Shown: positions 47,247-58,549 of the stretch, one piece after another
Layout of the letters: every line of letters starts with the position of its first letter
How positions within the stretch are numbered: the first letter of the stretch is position 1
Source of the DNA: Pycnococcus provasolii
Lineage: Eukaryota; Chlorophyta; Pseudoscourfieldiophyceae; Pseudoscourfieldiales
NCBI GenBank assembly: GCA_049487715.1
Contig: CP150557.1
Coordinates: 124,001-188,000 of the forward strand
DNA length: 64,000 nt
Reading direction: 5' to 3'
Translations under genes and position numbers: made by a program
The notes under the pieces: generated by a model
Database searches by the model: none
Told to the model about the DNA's origin: nothing
What the model saw: only the letters and a program-made list of their open reading frames with translations

Positions 47247-49108
47247 TTGGATGGGGGAAGACACATACACCTGCACCTGCACCTGCACCTGGAGGAGGGC
47301 ATCAGAAACAACGAATCAAGAACGTCAGAAGACCAACGCCGGCAGGGGTTCGGGTTGGGGCAGCGTCCTCGGCGTCACCGTCGCCGTCTGCATCACCACA
47401 ATACGGCGCCCAATACGACGGGGGGGCGTTCCCGTGGCGAAACATGAACCCAGACGACTTTGTCAAGAGACGCGTCGCCATACACGTCGCATACCTAGGA
47501 ACCAACTACCTAGGAAGCCAGTGGCAAGGCGCACTCACCACGCCCGGCGTTGTACCCACCGTTGAGGCGGCTCTGGAGGCGGCGCTCACGAAAGTTGGCG
47601 CCATCGCGCCGCACAACGCGGGGGACATCAGCAAGGTGGGATGGTCGCGGAGCAGCCGCACGGACAAGGGCGTGCACTCGCTTGGAACCGTCGTCTCCAT
47701 GAAAATGAGGCTGCACCCACAGTGGCTGTCCGTCAGGGGCGACCTCGACCCCGTGTACGCGAACAAGCTTACAGACGCCATCAACGACGCGCTTCCAACC
47801 GACATTCGCGTGCTGTGCGTGCAGCGCACGCCAAAGCAGTTTCAGCCCAGGCGCGCGTGCCGCGTGCGCACGTACGCGTACGTCATTCCGAGCTGGGTGA
47901 TGCGAAGCTCGACGGAGCGGAGCGACGATGTCAGCCTGCCGCCAGACAACGCGACCGTCGACCGATTTCGCAGTGCGCTGCAGGCGCTCGAGGGAAGCCA
48001 CCCGTTTCACAACTTCACGAGCCGATCCGTCTACGTCAACAACCGTCACAAACGCCAGGATTCTAGCCGACGATCAAGGCACGCGGCGAAGGCTGCCGCC
48101 GCCGCCGCCGCCGCTGCCGCGGAAGTTCGCATGGAATCTGGGGAAAAGGTGGAGCTGGAGTCAGGGTGGAAGCAGGTGGACAACGACGGAGGTGAGAGTG
48201 AAGACATTGACCCAGATGACACGGACGATGAACAGATGCAACCTTGGGAGCTGGCGGCGGCTGGATCCGCGAGCGGAGAGCTTGCTGGATGGTATGAGAC
48301 GAGATACGTCGAGGATGGCGTCGAGGGCGCCGACCCTGTCACGCCCGAGCACTGGCGGCGCGTGCTTTCTTTCACCGTGGAGAAGATTGACGTGGACTCC
48401 GTGAACGGCCAGAGCTTTGTTCGCGTGCGTGTGAGCGGCGAGAGCTTCCTCCTGAACCAGATTCGACGCATGATTGGACTTGCCGTGTCCGTTGCTCGCA
48501 ACGATGTTCCGCTGTCGTACCTCGAGGCGGCTCTCGCCGGTCCGACACGGCTGTACACGCCGATCAGCCCTAGCCATACGCTTTACCTGCACAGCAACGC
48601 TTTCAATCCATTCCGGTCCGGTGACGGCAACGAGAAGAAAAAGGATCGGAAGGTTCTCGATCTCACGCAGACAGGCGTCACCATCCGCGGAGAGTTTGCG
48701 AAAGCGGAGCTCGCTCCTGCAATGCGCACTAGCCTTGCGCATGAAGACTGGGAACGCTTCGACAAGATGCTTCGCGTGTTTGCCGCCTTTTACCGCGACG
48801 AATGGACAGGTGGAGCAGATCGCCCGGAGCCTGAGCAGAAGCGGTACGTGGGCGTTGGCTGGGCGCCCCTCATGACGGTTGTGGAGCGCGGCCAGTCGTG
48901 GCGCGTGTCTCGCGACGAGGAGAAGAAGCGGCAGGAGGAGCGTCGTTTGAACCGCGAGCGTGAGCGCGAGGAGGAGCGCCGCATTTTGTTGCGTGAGAAG
49001 TCGGAGGCGAAACGTGAGGAGCAGCGTAAGCGTAATGATGAGGAGCGTGAGCGTGAGCGCGAGCGTGAGCGTGAGCGTGAGCGGGAGCGTGAGCGGGAGG
49101 AGTTATAA
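46967..49108 (+). CDS. TruA-family tRNA pseudouridine synthase with low-complexity insertions
   Basis: Converts uridine to pseudouridine, in this family usually in tRNA. Start block: VAIHVAYLGTNYLGSQWQG (family: YDGxxFxGxQ). The catalytic Asp is in SSRTDKGVHSLG near residue 233. Later blocks: RTYAYVIP, then FHNFTSRSV, and LNQIRRMIGLAVSVARND at the end of the fold. Total 713 residues, about twice the bacterial enzyme: the N-terminal ~155 residues have a Ser run (TCG repeats) and APAPAPG and look like a transit region plus linker. An Ala run with acidic sequence is inserted near 375-450. The C-terminus is a pure charged helix ending in (RE)n. The PUS1-like versus PUS3-like subgroup is not resolved. 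ATG at 46967; upstream in-frame codons lack ATG. Confidence 0.9.
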
Positions 49109-49382
49109 GAATTCGAATTAATTCAAGCACATGCATGTACTGTAACTACCTACCACTCGCCTTTATTTACTCCTAACTTAAAGTCCTTAACTTATGAATC
49201 TGGATAGACTAGCCTTACATAAGGTTAGATACGACTCCCTTATGGATATTCTAGGGTTTTAAAGATTACTTTAGGGTTACGCCTCCAGGTCCCGGCCCTG
49301 GTCTTCCTCTGGAAGCTCTCCTCGTCCTCGTCCTCTCCTCTCGTCCCTCCGCCTTTTCTTTCCGGAACGGTTTCCCGCTGGC
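49109..49382. other. Short spacer with telomere-like half motifs
   Basis: AT-rich, with TAGGGTTTT and TTTAGGGTTACG shortly before the next gene (49250-49280). No other feature. Confidence 0.5.
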
Positions 49383-50147
49383 ATGCAGGCTAGCGGCTTC
49401 GCGCACGCGCGCGCGACGCAGTGCCTCGTGCTCGTGACGATCGCGTGCTCGTTTTTCGTCTCAGGCCCGTCGCTGACTTCGCCAGGAGGCGCATCGCCAG
49501 CGGCATACCCTGGGTCCGCGGGTGGTACCGCACCCACGCTGCCGCACCCGCTCGCTGGCGTGGAGGCGTCGCTGGCGTCGTCCAGCGCGTTCTGGGCGAC
49601 GGCGACGCGACGTGCCGCGGCGAAAAGGACGATGCAAAGACAAAGGGGAGAGTTGTGGTGGAGGATACCGCTGAGTCAGTTCGTCGTTGGACATGCGGGC
49701 GAACTGGCATTCGAGGCGTACTTGCTGTACCACATGAGATTGCTCGAAAGGCAACTAGGAACGCGACGGTACGCGACACACCTTGCCGCCACAGCCGTGG
49801 CGACCGCGGTCACGCTAATCGCCGCGACGGAGGCTTCGTGGGCTGGCCTCCTGGCAAACGGCTCACGCGCCGGATATACGCAACGCGCACTTGCCGCTGT
49901 TATGCGTGCAGGACCGTACGCAACAGGACCGCTGGCAATGGTTGGCGCGGCGTTGGCACGCTACCAAAGACACGTCCCTCCAACGAGCCGGTTTCGTATC
50001 TTTGGATTCCAGCAGCAGGAATTTACAGACAAGGCGTTCGTTGCTCTCGCTGCCGCGCAGGTTGCACTGTCGCGTGGTGGCGCCAGTCTGATTCCTATGG
50101 CACTCGGGTTCATCTACGGTGCAGCCTTCTGCGAAATGGACCAATGA
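49383..50147 (+). CDS. UBAC2-like rhomboid-fold membrane protein (probable pseudoprotease)
   Basis: A 254-residue polytopic membrane protein. Visible helices: an N-terminal hydrophobic segment (TQCLVLVTIACSFFVSG), GELAFEAYLLYHMRLLERQ, the next helix ATHLAATAVATAVTLIAAT, GPYATGPLAMVGAAL, and a final pair before the end. The blocks (L)ERQLGTRRYA and GPYATGPLAM...RYQRHVP followed by FTDKAFVAL resemble UBAC2 and other inactive rhomboid-like ER proteins. No rhomboid GxSG serine motif is seen, so catalysis is unlikely. Animal UBAC2 has a C-terminal UBA domain; none is present here. In UBAC2 the role is ER-associated degradation; that role here is inference. Tail-to-tail with the bestrophin-like gene, stops 29 bp apart. 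Confidence 0.68.
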   Translation: MQASGFAHARATQCLVLVTIACSFFVSGPSLTSPGGASPAAYPGSAGGTAPTLPHPLAGVEASLASSSAFWATATRRAAAKRTMQRQRGELWWRIPLSQFVVGHAGELAFEAYLLYHMRLLERQLGTRRYATHLAATAVATAVTLIAATEASWAGLLANGSRAGYTQRALAAVMRAGPYATGPLAMVGAALARYQRHVPPTSRFRIFGFQQQEFTDKAFVALAAAQVALSRGGASLIPMALGFIYGAAFCEMDQ

Positions 50148-50176
50148 CATTCGTAAAACAAAACTCTTCATTGAAA

Positions 50177-51760
50177 TTACTTCATGCGCGTGGATGATAT
50201 TTGCACTGTAGGCAGTTGTGGTGGCATTTGAGCAGGCTTGCGTCGCATGCCCTTTGGCACGTCGCCGTCGCTGCCAGGAGGAACCACGTACGGAGGCTGC
50301 GAGCCAGCCTCGTAGAGTGCGACGCACTGGCGCACGAGCCTTGCGTGAAAGAGCTGCCACGGAAAGTCACACTTTTGGTCGAGAAATGGGTTGTTGATGT
50401 GCTCCTTCACCTGCAGAATTCCCTGGTAGAAGAGAATCGTGATGATCAACTGAGCAAAGCACACCGCTACGTACCAGTAGTATCTCGTGATGATGGCGAT
50501 TGCGCTCACGTAGCCCGTGATGCAGGCGCTGACAAAGAAGCCAACCTTGATCCACGCCGCGACGATATGCCCGTATTGACTTGGGTACTGTGTGTTGAGC
50601 CGTGCGAGCATCGTTCGGATCTGATCGCTCGCGTGGGTACACTTCTTGAGCATTTCACCCTGGATTTTTGCATTCGGCGCTGGCAGCTTGCCGTCGAGGC
50701 ATAGCTTCGTCCAGAACGACGCGAGCCAAACCCACACCACCTGCGATTTGACCGTGGGGTACTCGGTCTGCAGTATATGTGCCTCCGCTTCGGACAGCAA
50801 GCCACCTTGCACGAGGTCGCTGAGATCGTCGACGCACTTCATTTCGCGGAAATCCATCGTCCACGCGTCGATTTCGCGCGCATCTTTCCAGAATAGCGCG
50901 ACACTCAGTACGCCGTACCGCATGATGGTTTCCTTTGCGACGAGAGAATCGCTGTCCTGCCCGGGAAAGTATATGGCAGCACGTTGCGCCATGGAAGACG
51001 CCACATTCATGAGTTCCTGTAGTGTCTTGAATCGCAGCGTCCACCATATGTTCACCGTGAATCGCAGATACAGGCTCGCGACGTACTCTGGCACGAGCAT
51101 GATGGTCATGACGGAGACGATGATCTCGAGCAAGTCGAGATCTTCGTACACCTGCACAAAATCCCTCTGATTCCACCGATACTCGTGGAATTCGGAGCAG
51201 TGTTTGGAGTGGCAGTGGAATGGCGACGAGTAGAAGTAGCTGATGATGAGCGCGACGATGGATATTCCGATGAGGCTCGCGAGCTGCGTCCAGTAAAACC
51301 ACGACTGGAGTACCGTTCCCCTGAGTAAAAAGAGAAACCCAAAGTTGAACAGGCGCGCTTCGCTGTCGCGGATGACCTGTCCTTTCGGTTGACGATTGTA
51401 TGATGTCGTGGGTGGGATTGCCATGCGTGTGAGTCGTGATGCAATCAGTGTCCATTGCGGCGCGGCGCGGACTGTTCTTGCAAGATTTTCGTTCGTCACG
51501 CGCATTTGCTTTTCTCCCGCGATGCGCGCACAGTTTAGGGCGATTGCTCCCTGGATGGGCTCGAGACGGACACCAGCAGCAACATCCTCTTCTTCTTGAT
51601 TAGCACGACGAGTATGAGAATGAGTGAGGAGTGGCGCGTCACTCAGTGGGTACGAAGGCAAATCATCATCGTCATCACGACGACCGGCGTCATCATCATC
51701 ATCCACAGCGGGTCGAACGCGTAATGACACCGCTGAATCACGCTGATCTCGCGCCGCCAT
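50177..51760 (-). CDS. Bestrophin-like membrane protein
   Basis: A 527-residue protein. The acidic, Asp-rich N-terminus (1-60) is followed by a soluble part and then transmembrane segments: a helix near 150-175 (WTQLASLIGISIVALIISYF), a helix near 215-235 (LEIIVSVMTIMLVPEYVASL), and a late pair (VGFFVSACITGYVSAIAI, then YVAVCFAQLIITILFYQGIL). The ending NNPFLDQKCDFPWQLFHARL resembles the bestrophin post-TM motif NPFGxDxxDF. Bestrophins are anion channels; algal plastid forms pass bicarbonate at the thylakoid. Localisation here cannot be read. The match is structural rather than motif-exact, so another RFP-TM-type membrane protein is possible. ATG at 51760 in GCCGCCATGG context (minus strand). 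Confidence 0.62.
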   Translation of the reverse strand: MAARDQRDSAVSLRVRPAVDDDDDAGRRDDDDDLPSYPLSDAPLLTHSHTRRANQEEEDVAAGVRLEPIQGAIALNCARIAGEKQMRVTNENLARTVRAAPQWTLIASRLTRMAIPPTTSYNRQPKGQVIRDSEARLFNFGFLFLLRGTVLQSWFYWTQLASLIGISIVALIISYFYSSPFHCHSKHCSEFHEYRWNQRDFVQVYEDLDLLEIIVSVMTIMLVPEYVASLYLRFTVNIWWTLRFKTLQELMNVASSMAQRAAIYFPGQDSDSLVAKETIMRYGVLSVALFWKDAREIDAWTMDFREMKCVDDLSDLVQGGLLSEAEAHILQTEYPTVKSQVVWVWLASFWTKLCLDGKLPAPNAKIQGEMLKKCTHASDQIRTMLARLNTQYPSQYGHIVAAWIKVGFFVSACITGYVSAIAIITRYYWYVAVCFAQLIITILFYQGILQVKEHINNPFLDQKCDFPWQLFHARLVRQCVALYEAGSQPPYVVPPGSDGDVPKGMRRKPAQMPPQLPTVQISSTRMK

Positions 51761-52566
51761 GGAATTGCTACTAATTTCCCTATGGTATGATTGGACCAGG
51801 TGGAGGTGATTCGTTTTTTGGGGTTTTATTTTCTCATCGATCTGGGCAAAAAAAAATCAATCGGTCGCACCGTCGCAGTGGCTAATTTTTAATTCTTTTT
51901 GTTCATGGCGTCGTCGGCCGCGTGCCCGCATCGCGCATCATCGATCGTTGCCTCAATGCCTCAGCCCTAGCCCTTAGGATTGGAACGGCACCTACCTTAA
52001 TCATCAGCAGCAGTTGAGCGCGACAATGTCAATAATAAGGGCCGCCGGCCCCTACCTCCTGCGACCAACGCCGCAAATTCAATAATAATTAGTACTAATA
52101 AGTCATCAGCCTTCATTCAGCGGCGGATGGATATTGGATACGTCTTATCTATCCTTAGGGGAGTCATCTGATCATCATCTCGTATTACTCATGCAAGAGA
52201 GAGAGCGCTCTTCCCTCTCTCTTCAGTCTTCAGGCTGTCAGGGGGCGCCACTAAGATACATGGTATGCCGCACGGCGCACGCCGACAGACGCCGTACCAG
52301 TCCTCGTAGTGGTAAAATTTAACATGGACTGGGTGGTAAAATTTTACTCTGTTTGCTGAAGCGTGGCTCGTTCGACTTTCGACCACCTGGTTCACGTGGT
52401 TCATCACGTGAATGTTGCCGCTGGTGGACCCGTTGCTGCGCACGGCAACCCGTTATTGATCAGTCACTTGATGAGGGAAAACGAACCGGCGGCGGGCGGT
52501 TGCATACGCCATCGCTTGCCCTTCATCCGCTTGGGAATCATCGCCATCATGCGTCGTGCTCTTAAC
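51761..52566. other. Divergent region between bestrophin-like gene and protease gene
   Basis: About 800 bp. It contains AATAATAAG-type AT-rich repeats, GTGGTAAAATTT repeated at about 52307 and 52331, and CCTAGCCCTTAGG near 51965-51978. The reading frame of the protease is open upstream to 52363, with further ATGs at 52471 and 52549. Confidence 0.5.
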
Positions 52567-53785
52567 ATGAATGCTGACACTTCTTCTCGTGTCAAGTTTG
52601 CGCTATGGGGAGCGGCGGCTCTATGGGCCACACTCACGATGTTGGGATGCAAGGCGCAGTCCATCACAGGGAGCGACGGCGAACCCATCAGCATAGACGC
52701 CGTCAAAAACCAAACGGTGGGAATACGCATCGTCGGAGGAGTGGAAATTAACCCGGCTTTCAAGTATCCGTTTCTCACACCGCTCCTCGCGGACTGCTCC
52801 GGCGCGGGAGAAAGCACGAGGAGCTGCTCGGGGTGTGGAGCGACCATCGTCACGCCCACTTGGGTCGTCACGGCCGCACACTGCATCTATGGATACGGCT
52901 TGCGTGCCCAATACGGCGCTGAGGCGAAGAGACACGATATCACGGTGCAAGCACCGCTGGAAGGCAGTGCAAGAATCAACGCCAAGGCGGTTCACGTGCA
53001 CCCAAACTACAACCGGAATACTCTCGAGAACGACATTGCGCTCGTCGAATTGAACTCCCGCGTTGTACCCGCTCTCAACACGTTCACGAGTACGGCAGTC
53101 CTCGACGACGATAATTACGACGCGGATGGAACTGCAGTTATTGCCGCTGGATGGGGAACCCTCAGCTCTGGTGGCTCTATTGCGAACAAGGCGCGCGAGG
53201 TGAGCGTCAGTGTGATTGACCACGCGACTTGCAACGGCGGTGGCATGTACAATGGTGGCATCGATCAAGCGACTATGGTATGCGCTGCAGCTTCAGGCAA
53301 GGACTCCTGCCAAGGAGATTCAGGCGGGCCGCTCTTCGCTGCCCACCGCACGCTGCCTAACACGCGCGTGCTTGTTGGTGTAGTATCGTGGGGATATGGG
53401 TGTGCAGTTGGGCGATACCCTGGCGTGTACGCACGCGTTTCAAACTTCAAGACGTGGATGGAGAGTGTCGCAGGTGCGGGTGTTTTGCCTTTTGCCTCTG
53501 CCTCGGCGCCGACGACGACGACCCAGGCGCCGACGACGACCGCCGACGACGATGCCGACGACGATGCCGACGACGACTCAGGCGCCGACGACTACCACGC
53601 AGCCGTCGACCACGATGCCGACGACGATGCCGCCGACGACCGCGGCGCCACCCGTGACGACCTTGCCGATTGGCGAATTGCCTGACCCGACCACCATGCC
53701 GCCAGCCAGCCCCGCCCCCTCGACTTACGCCGCCATCACCTCTCTCGGCCTTGCCGTTTTCATCGGCGCACGTATCATGGTGTAA
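52567..53785 (+). CDS. Trypsin-like serine protease with Thr/Pro stalk and probable GPI signal (frame change needed)
   Basis: The signal peptide KFALWGAAALWATLTMLGCKA is followed by a propeptide and the activation site RIVGGVE. The S1A catalytic triad is complete: His in VTAAHC, Asp in ENDIALVEL, Ser in CQGDSGGPLF. The Asp six residues before the Ser gives trypsin-type (Lys/Arg) specificity. The main frame then runs into ADDDADDDSGADD and stops at 53685. The next frame, open from 53396 to 53785, instead encodes a PTTMPTTTQAPTTTT-type stalk and a hydrophobic C-terminus (YAAITSLGLAVFIGARIMV), a typical GPI-attachment signal. A +1 shift near 53545, in a repetitive ACG/ACC stretch, would join them. 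It may be a sequencing error, a tiny intron or a true mutation. Start: 52567 gives the cleanest signal peptide; 52549 and 52471 are alternatives. Confidence 0.85.
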
Positions 53786-53964
53786 GAGCTCAGACGGACG
53801 GCGGCATACGTTGAAGAAGAATCAATCTTCTTCATTCAACGTGCAACGTGCAACGTGGTGTGGGAATAATAAGAGTGCATTCACCGTGTTATGTACTTAA
53901 CGTAGTAGAGTTTACTTTGTCTGAGAAAAGATTCAAAGACATATCCTCCATTAATGACAACTTT
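53786..53964. other. Convergent 3' spacer
   Basis: GTAGAGTTTACTTTGTCTGA (about 53904) resembles the first half of the conserved 3'-flank element of copy C but lacks the GTCGTCCACTC half. A partial copy or chance. Confidence 0.35.
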
Positions 53965-56920
53965 TTATACGCCATCCATCTTCACCGAGAAGCTGCGAAG
54001 TGAGCCTTGTCCTTGCTCCGTGATTGCTTCCTTGATTGGCGATTGCATTGGTGGCAGGTTGGCCGTAGCGCCTTTATCAGTCGCATATGCGAGCTCGCGC
54101 TGTTGCATCAAATATACGCGAAACATCACAACATTGGAAATACTCACGATGATCCCAGTCACAAGTGCAACCACAAACATAATACCAAGATTTTGCCCAC
54201 TCCACGTAAGATCGACATCCTTGCTAGAAGAGTCGGTTGGGACTGCCGACGTCATCGTCGTCATTGTCGTCATCGTCGACCCCCACGTCGGCCAAGCCGC
54301 CGCAGACGCTGACTTTGCCATTTTGCTGAGAATTGAGAACGTATGATTTTCGTCAAACTCCGCAACTCGAAGCTGAGAGTCTTCGTCGAATTGAACTATC
54401 TCGCAACCACTCTCCTTCGCGGCGGCTTTCGGATCGTTCGCGGGCGCGTTCACGTCATCAGCAGGTGGATACCCGTTGGGGTCGAATGTAAGCTCGTGCT
54501 CATCATCCGCCGCCGCTGTATCGTCGTCGCTACCAAACGTCATGTTCAATACGTGAGATATGAGCGAAAATTGACGTCGAGTGGCTGACAGTGTCTGCAA
54601 AGCACATGCGGGAGGATGCAAACGTGAGTCTCGGAAAATTCCATCTAGCATGTAGCGAGCATCGGAGTGGCCAAACTGAGACGCATGATACGTTCGCACC
54701 GGAAGCCCAGTTCGGAGTAGCGTTGCCTCCAACGAGCTGCCTGCATTCGACTGATCCAGAGCCGCGAGTGTATTCGCACGCTCTTCGCGGCTATATTGCA
54801 CTTCGTCACTGTCTTCGGGATTTGCCTGCTTCGAGGCTGATGGATTGCCAAACTGCTGAGATGAGATGCCCGCGTCTGGATTCACCACCATCGAAAGGAG
54901 CGCCCCGGCGCCAATAAGCGCGTCGGCGGTTCTCTGTACCTCTGAGGCTGTCTCGCCAGAGGAGCTTGGGTAAGTGCAGGTCCCTCCCGCGCTCCTTTCG
55001 CATGCCGTCGACGAAGCGTCGCCGGCAAAGAGAATTACCGCAGGCCGAGCACCCTCGCGACGTGGGCTCAGAAGTTTTTGCAGGCCGTACTCGTCCTTCA
55101 TTAATTGATTCGGCCCAGCACCGTTGGCCACCGCCTTGCGCATCGCCTCCAGTGCCGGCGACGGGTACGGTTGTGGTGACGCTGGGCTCACGCAAAGGGT
55201 CATGACGTTCTCCATCTTCGTGACGAGCTCGCGCACGGCGGCGTCGTTGTCTCCCGCGGAGGTGAAGTCAATCTCAACTTGAGGCACGTCAAACCATGCC
55301 CACCCGTACGAGATGAATGCAAATCGCACAGAGATTCCCGCGGCGGTCATGCGCTTCGCAAAGTCAGGCAACGCTGCGCGAAGGTTGCGCAGAGCTTTGA
55401 GGGGTGCCTTCAGCGTTCGCTGGTTTAAAATGACGATGTCGAGCACGGGATTGGCGGCAGCACATCCACCGATCGGCTCCGGCGGCGAGACGGTGGGCGG
55501 CGTTGCAATAGCCTGCGGCTCCGAAATCGCGTCCCTCGGCGTCCACTGCATTCCGTACTGGATGATACGAAACCACTCTCCGCGACTTTCGTCTGTTCCA
55601 CGAGTTTGATACGTCAATCCCGAAAGCGTGATCGTACCCGCGCCAAGCCTGAGCACGACGACGGTGCAGGCTTGGTACAAGCCGTACGCGCAGGTGGCGC
55701 CAAGCGGCATGCTGTCGCGGTCAATGGTTGTGCTGTACTTTGTCGCGGTCAATTCCTGCGTATGCGGCGTCTGCCTTCCAACAGCGTTGCGTTCGTCGAT
55801 GAAGTACGAATTTGGTTTCAAAGACATCGACAAGCTGGCCGTATTTGTTACGAAGCTTGGCGTGCGGCAGCCTCTTCATGCTCGTTCCGCAGATGGCGTT
55901 GACGACATCTAGCGCTGCGAGCAGGCGGTCCATGTGAAAGATCAGCCGGCCACCACCTTGAGTGTACGATCGCAGATTTGCAATTCGGCGAATTCCTAGG
56001 TGGCTAAGCAGGTTACTCGACTTGCGAACGGGCGGGAAGATCACGTACGGACGGTCTGCTATGTTGTCGATGTCGCCAAGCTCTGTCGCAACTTGCGCGT
56101 AACGCGTGTTGTGAGCATACGACGCGGTGAGCGCATCGTTGAGAAAAAACCAACCGTTGCGTCCCTGCGTGTCGGTGACGGTATCGTCGAAGAGGATGAG
56201 TCCACTTGAGGTGTCCACCGTGCTAGGGTTGGTCGACATGGGCGAGATGACTCGCAGTCTCTGTTTGGCTGAACACCTCGACCCGAAGCGCGCACCCTCT
56301 TGTCCCCTCGCTTCCTCCATGCAGTACACCTGCGTCCTGATTTTGCCTTGACAGTTCTTCGTATCTTCCGTGTACGGGACGGTGTACTTCGTAAACGGGT
56401 ACCAGTCATCCTCGTTTTTCACGCGCGTCGTCGACATGGCCGCTAGCGCGTATTTCACCTGTTCGTCACGCCAGTAGAGGATGCGGAAGATGGTACTTTG
56501 TGTTCCTCCAGACTCGGGTATGAGTCCTCCTCCGATGTAGAACTGTTGGCCTGCGCACACGTTCACGACGTCCGTTGGATTTTTGATGTTGGAGCCTTGT
56601 CCGGCGACCTCGTATCCGTCGTTTCCTGAGAACGTGCGCCACTGTTCCGACGGGTTACGAGCGGCGTTCACGGTGACAAGAGGTACTGGGGCAGCGGCGT
56701 GTGCAACATAAGACAATGTTAAGACATAAGACAAGACCACAAAAAGGAAACCACCAGAACCAGAACAAGAACCACAACCAGAACCAGAACCAGGCGAGAA
56801 GAGACGACGACGACCAAACCAAAACTTCACAGAAACAACCACACCAACACCACCAAGACTTTGCAAGGGTGACAAGGCAGGATGAATGCGTGCGGCCATC
56901 ATCTTCGAGACCATGGCCAT
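53965..56920 (-). CDS. Single-pass membrane protein with VWA-like ectodomain (one frame break)
   Basis: Two overlapping minus-strand frames that I read as one gene. The first, from the ATG at 56920, has a Gly/Ser stretch, then a signal-anchor or signal peptide (FLFVVLSYVLTLSYVAHAAA) and a Cys-containing extracellular domain. It ends at 55721. The second, open from about 55877 to 53965, has a VWA-like fold (LDIVILNQRTLKAPLKALRN, later RPAVILFAGDASSTAC), an acidic stalk, a transmembrane helix (LGIMFVVALVTGIIVSISNV) and a ~50-residue cytoplasmic tail. The change needed between 55877 and 55721 is +1. No good GT-AG intron of suitable length is seen. The classic MIDAS DxSxS is absent (DIVILN), so metal binding is doubtful. 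Convergent with the protease gene. Function unknown, perhaps a cell-surface adhesion or sensor protein. Confidence 0.72.
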
Positions 56921-57308
56921 GAACAGGGAATAGTCTATGATGGCGGGCGGTGACAAGTGATGGGAAGTGATGGGGAGGGATTGATGGGAGCAAAAGAATT
57001 TAAGAATCCGCGGCCGGACGGACAGATTTCCCCATTGTTTTCATTTTAGTCTAACAAAATATCACACCTGGCAACTACCCTTTCTTTAAGTTTAAGTTAC
57101 CCGGCCGGTACAGGAACTTGCCTCTAGTGGTACATGTTGTTTGGTCCCTTTCGTGGGTGGTATGAAATCATGTTACCCCTATTTTTACTCATAGTGGTAG
57201 AGGTGGGCCAGAGCACTGGGTGGGCCCCAAACTGCCAGGTGTCGTTTTATAAATAAGTGGTGTCCCCATCAGCGTTGATCATCAGTGGCGGGCAATCAAA
57301 TCCAATCC
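56921..57308. other. Divergent spacer, VWA-like gene / SGNH gene
   Basis: About 390 bp, AT-rich near 57040-57180. TAGTGGTACATGTT here (about 57125) also occurs just after the PARG gene (about 21252). No array or gene. Confidence 0.45.
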
Positions 57309-58417
57309 ATGGAGCTCAATGTTGCAGGTAAGGTGTCTTCTTCGGCGTACTACAGCACGTACTACGGACATGCACCGCCTCGGACCTGGCTGTGATTGAA
57401 CTGGCCCTGCGTCGAAGTCCTCGTGGAGGGTTAGGGGAGGGGTTGGAGACTCCCTCTCTCGATTCTCAGAGAGCTCGTTCCATCGTCTGGCTTCTTGGCG
57501 ACTCATCACTGGACAACAAAGTTTGGTTGTCCACCTCCTCTGAAGAATCGGCTCAAGCTTTAAATGGGTTCGAACACGTACTTGCACCGCCAACCATGAG
57601 ACAGGATGTCGAATATCACGTCAACGCTCTCTTGATGGAAAGAAAACTCAACACAAAATACGCGTGCATCAACACAGCCGTCGAAGCGACATCCTTGAAC
57701 GACCGCGCATTCGGAAGACTGCTCGAACAAGACGCGTTCGCTGCGAGACACCTGCAGCCGCAAGATACGCTCGTCGTCAGCCTCGGCGGGAACGATGTCG
57801 CACTAGCACCGCTGCTGTGTACCGCAATTAACATGCTCGGACTCGTCTTCTGCACCGCGAGACAACCTTGTATGGCGACGGCGACGACGTGCGTTCCAAA
57901 CATCTATCCATTCGTTGGAGACTGCGGTTGCCTGCTTTGCGGTGTTCCTGGTTGTCTCGTCGCCACACCACTGGCTTGGCCGCCGTTCTTTGGATACTTC
58001 GTTGACCTATTCAAGAACCGCATACAAGCATACGTCCAACGAATCATCGACCGTGCGCCGAACAAACCAAGACGTGTCGTCGTGTGCACAATCTACTATC
58101 CCGCAGAAGCGCGTCAGCCGAGCTGGGCGCAAGCGGCACTCAGCGCACTGCGCTATGACGTGGACCCGAAGCGGCTTCAGCGCGCGATTCGAGCCATCTT
58201 CACACACGCCACGAGCAAGATACGCTTGCGTGGCGTGCCCCAGGTCGTCCCTCTGCCGCTTTACGAGGCATTGAACCCGTTAGATGCGGACGACTACGTC
58301 GCACGAGTAGAACCGTCAGCAAAAGGTGGTCGAAAGATTGCGGAGGCAATCTTGGAGGCGTGTGGCATGGGAGCACCAAATATGCAGCAGCCACACGACA
58401 ACACGATGCAGCGCTGA
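57309..58417 (+). CDS. SGNH/GDSL-like hydrolase with 19-nt first coding exon
   Basis: The main frame begins with SIVWLLGDSSLDNKVWL, a GDS block I with the nucleophile Ser, and has VVSLGGNDVAL as the block III G-x-N-D. The family hydrolyses esters of lipids or sugars. No ATG precedes block I in the main frame. Upstream, ATGGAGCTCAATGTTGCAG is followed by a perfect GTAAGG donor at 57328. Joining to 57474 after AGAG gives MELNVAARSIVWLLGDSS in frame with an intron of 146 bp; other acceptors are possible. So coding exons are 57309-57327 and about 57474-58417. A Cys-rich hydrophobic insertion (CGCLLCGVPGCLVATPLAW) sits mid-protein and may contact a membrane. The block V catalytic His is not clearly identifiable in the tail, so activity is uncertain. 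Confidence 0.75.
57328..57473 (+). other. Probable 146-bp intron in SGNH gene
   Basis: Donor CAG|GTAAGG; acceptor ...TCAGAGAG|CT chosen because it keeps frame. An alternative AG (after TCTCAG) would not keep frame with this first exon. Confidence 0.6.
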
Positions 58418-58549
58418 CAAAAATTGTGATTTGATTGATTGTTTCTTTTAAAAAAATAAGAGTACTTTTAACTTACTAAATGTAAATGAATTCATTTTTT
58501 CTGATAGGAATACACGTATTCAAAGGTCTCGTCGCTTTCTTCACTTTTT

